DNA of 57,934 nt. Source: JACNKV01 sp964422145. GTDB lineage: Bacteria; Fidelibacterota; Marinisomatia; Marinisomatales; JACNKV01. Shown piece by piece: positions 56,225 through 57,934 of this stretch. Under the pieces are notes generated by a model. The model saw only the letters and a program-made list of their open reading frames with translations. It was not told where the DNA came from and searched no databases. The stretch's first letter is position 1, and each line of letters starts with the position of its first letter. The position numbers and the translations under genes are program-made. The DNA lies in NCBI GenBank assembly GCA_964422145.1, contig CAYQZV010000014.1, positions 1 to 57,934 on the forward strand. Reading direction: 5' to 3'.

Positions 56225-56230
56225 TTTATA

Positions 56231-57505
56231 TTATGACTGTACCGGATACAGTGCTTTTATCTTTTCAATCCGTTCAGAAGGGCCGCGCAGCGTTAAGGTC
56301 ACGCCGTGTTCATTATAATCCCTGCTGAGCACTTCAAGCCCTTTTTCTGCTGCTGCCATATCTTTCCCCTGATTAAACGTAAAAAAGGCATCTATCGTCA
56401 AATACTCTTCTTTCATCACGTCTTTGATGGCATCCGGTACTCGATCAATCCTCAGCCGGTTTTTGGCAGAGATCATGATACCTTCCGGGAATAATTTTTT
56501 CAGATAATTCAACCGTCTTGAATCATCGATTTGATCCATTTTATTCAAGATAATTAACGACCGTAGTTTATCAGCGTTTAAGTCTTTTAACACGGATAGA
56601 ATTGTTTCATAGTGATCTTGGATTTGTTCCGAGGAAGCATCCAGAACAATCAACACCAAGTCCGATTCGACGACCTCTCTCAATGTGCTTCTGAAACTGG
56701 CAACCAAATGATGGGGGAGCTTTCGAATGAAGCCTACCGTATCGCTTAATAAAAAGCCCATGCCGTTATCAAACCGAACAGTTCTGGTGGTTGTATCCAA
56801 TGTGGCAAAAAGCTGGTCTTGTATATAAACATCAGCTCCTGAAACCGCATTCATGATGGTCGATTTTCCAGCATTGGTATACCCGACTAAAGCAACTCGA
56901 AATTCGTTTTTCCGCAACTTGGATTGAATCGTTCGCTCTTTTTCTATTTTAGTTAATTCTTTTTTCAATGTGGAAATACGAGTTCGGATCAACCGCCGGT
57001 CTACTTCGATTTGAGTTTCACCCGCACCCGCACGAGTTCCGATTCCACCCATCTGACGCTCCAAATGCGTCCACATTCGAGTTAATCTTGGTAAAATATA
57101 TTGCAGATGTGCCAATTCAACCTGTGTTTTCGCTTCCTTCGATTTGGCATGCTTTCGAAAGATATCCAAAATCAATGCACTCCGGTCGATCACCTTCACA
57201 TCTTTGGTTAAATTCTGATAATTTTTCGTCTGTGCAGGACTTAAATCTTCGTCAAAAATGATCAGATCAGCTCGCAACTCTTTTGCCTGATCTACAATTT
57301 GCTGTGCCTTCCCTTTCCCAACATAAAATGCAGGATTGATTCGAGACAATCTTTGAGTGACCTGCCCGATAACTTTGGCTCCTGCGGTGTCAGCCAATAA
57401 TGCAAGCTCATCCAAATGTTCCTGCATGATGCTTTCGTTGATCCCTGCTGTAATCACACCGACTAAAATGGCCTTTTCGTATTGGATGATATTTTCTTGA
57501 TCCAT
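56231..57505 (-). CDS. hflX: GTPase HflX
   Basis: This 424-aa ribosome-associated GTPase splits or rescues stalled ribosomes under stress. The N-terminal HflX domain shows NPAFYVGKGKAQQI and LIIFDEDLSPAQ, with the glycine-rich GGIGTRAGAGETQIEVDRR at about 153-171. The GTPase domain has G1 GYTNAGKST (208-216), G3 DTVGF and G4 NKMD. A C-terminal domain closes the protein. It starts 5 nt after the stop of the upstream membrane-protein gene, so the two are probably co-transcribed. Confidence 0.95.
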   Translation of the reverse strand: MDQENIIQYEKAILVGVITAGINESIMQEHLDELALLADTAGAKVIGQVTQRLSRINPAFYVGKGKAQQIVDQAKELRADLIIFDEDLSPAQTKNYQNLTKDVKVIDRSALILDIFRKHAKSKEAKTQVELAHLQYILPRLTRMWTHLERQMGGIGTRAGAGETQIEVDRRLIRTRISTLKKELTKIEKERTIQSKLRKNEFRVALVGYTNAGKSTIMNAVSGADVYIQDQLFATLDTTTRTVRFDNGMGFLLSDTVGFIRKLPHHLVASFRSTLREVVESDLVLIVLDASSEQIQDHYETILSVLKDLNADKLRSLIILNKMDQIDDSRRLNYLKKLFPEGIMISAKNRLRIDRVPDAIKDVMKEEYLTIDAFFTFNQGKDMAAAEKGLEVLSRDYNEHGVTLTLRGPSERIEKIKALYPVQS

Positions 57506-57510
57506 GATAT

Positions 57511-57934
57511 TCAGGATTGTTTATACTGTTCGGGTTTTGACCGACCGATCAAAGATTCAATTAATAATGTGATAATCGCCAGTAGAAGGAAGTAACGCCA
57601 GAGGGATCTCCCATACCTGATTGCATTCAGTTCTTTGACCAAATCAATCTCGGGTTCTATCCATCGTGTATTTTCACTCGGCAGGATATTCAGCACTTCT
57701 GCATTACTCATTCGATTTGATGAATATTCTTTCGGGGATAAATGAGTTGAAAACGCGGTATAAAACAGACCGTCGGCATAAACGTTGTACGACCCAAGTT
57801 CTGTTGTTTGCGTGATTAACAGCAGTTCTCGATTAAAATCAGGAATGAGTAAAATAGTTTGCCCGGATGGTGTTTCTAACGACCACTTATTGTTCATCAG
57901 TTCCCGATCCAGTTTGATCATCTTCGTGTCTCCG
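57511..57934 (-). CDS. C-terminal part of a membrane-anchored protein (BatA/VWA-like?), 5' end outside window
   Basis: The frame is open to the right edge with no stop. An internal ATG at 57921 lies mid-frame, so this is more likely the C-terminal ~141 residues of a longer protein than a 136-aa one. The visible part is beta-rich (LLLITQTTELGSYNVYADGLFYTAF), followed by a single membrane helix near the end (WRYFLLLAIITLLIESLIG) and a short basic tail. The ending WRYFLLLA...LIESLIGR is common in large BatA-type or VWA-domain inner-membrane proteins; this assignment is tentative. Confidence 0.6.
   Translation of the reverse strand, partial: GDTKMIKLDRELMNNKWSLETPSGQTILLIPDFNRELLLITQTTELGSYNVYADGLFYTAFSTHLSPKEYSSNRMSNAEVLNILPSENTRWIEPEIDLVKELNAIRYGRSLWRYFLLLAIITLLIESLIGRSKPEQYKQS

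Noticed and set aside
57511..57921. Complete 136-aa protein starting at the ATG at 57921
   Set aside because: The frame stays open upstream to the window edge and the product looks like the membrane-anchored end of a longer protein.
1..57934. CRISPR arrays, insertion sequences, prophage or att sites
   Set aside because: No regularly spaced repeats, transposase, integrase or phage genes are visible; the tRNA is not flanked by an integrase or direct repeat.

Overview
The window is 57.9 kb of moderately AT-rich bacterial chromosome with tightly packed genes, frequent 4-14 nt overlaps, and no rRNA, insertion sequence, prophage or CRISPR. Several secreted proteins end in a type IX secretion (T9SS) C-terminal domain of the NPFNP/VPNPY kind, and there is a PorV/PorQ-family protein and a TonB-dependent receptor with a carboxypeptidase-like plug extension. 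This points to the FCB superphylum. Candidatus Neomarinimicrobiota (Marinimicrobia/SAR406) is my best guess, with Ignavibacteriota or Calditrichota as alternatives; this is inferred from protein style, not from a marker search.

The left part (1-35961) is one alpha-glucan (starch/glycogen) locus. Minus-strand unit A (12731 to 2219) encodes a periplasmic GH13 amylase, a TonB-dependent receptor, a very large acidic surface protein and a PorV/PorQ-like protein. Downstream of it lies a separately promoted, truncated secreted protein with carbohydrate-binding-like repeats (2062 to 1). Divergent plus-strand unit B (12855 to 29119, closed by a strong terminator at 29138-29174) encodes a TrmB-like regulator, a 62-aa protein, MalQ, a short glucan phosphorylase, a 1310-aa GH13-glycogen synthase fusion, GlgC, a HAD phosphatase, an SSS symporter, a T9SS-exported multidomain amylase and another T9SS-exported protein. 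Units C and D (31213 to 29198, and 31280 to 35961) diverge and encode a pullulanase-like lipoprotein, a second GH13 lipoprotein and a CotH-kinase/lamin-tail T9SS protein.

A 24-bp palindrome (TAGTAACTC, 6 nt, GAGTTACTA) occurs at 2122, 12756 and 31225, in front of each of these outward-facing units. I propose it as the operator of the TrmB-like protein. Together the genes suggest that polymer is cut outside the cell and at the surface, taken up through the outer membrane, trimmed in the periplasm and imported. Inside, MalQ and the phosphorylase recycle it, or GlgC and the fusion synthase store it as glycogen. No branching enzyme is visible.

The right part (35962-57934) is mostly housekeeping. 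It holds a selenocysteine tRNA, a SPOR protein, a LapA/TPR pair, MiaB, an M23 peptidase, aconitase, DusB, a YchF-like protein lacking its GTPase domain, a ROK kinase with a nucleotidyltransferase, SecD-SecF, an EamA permease, Ogt, a DUF502 protein, PlsY, a dicarboxylate/amino-acid symporter, a secreted putative hydrolase, HflX and the C-terminal part of a membrane protein running off the right edge.
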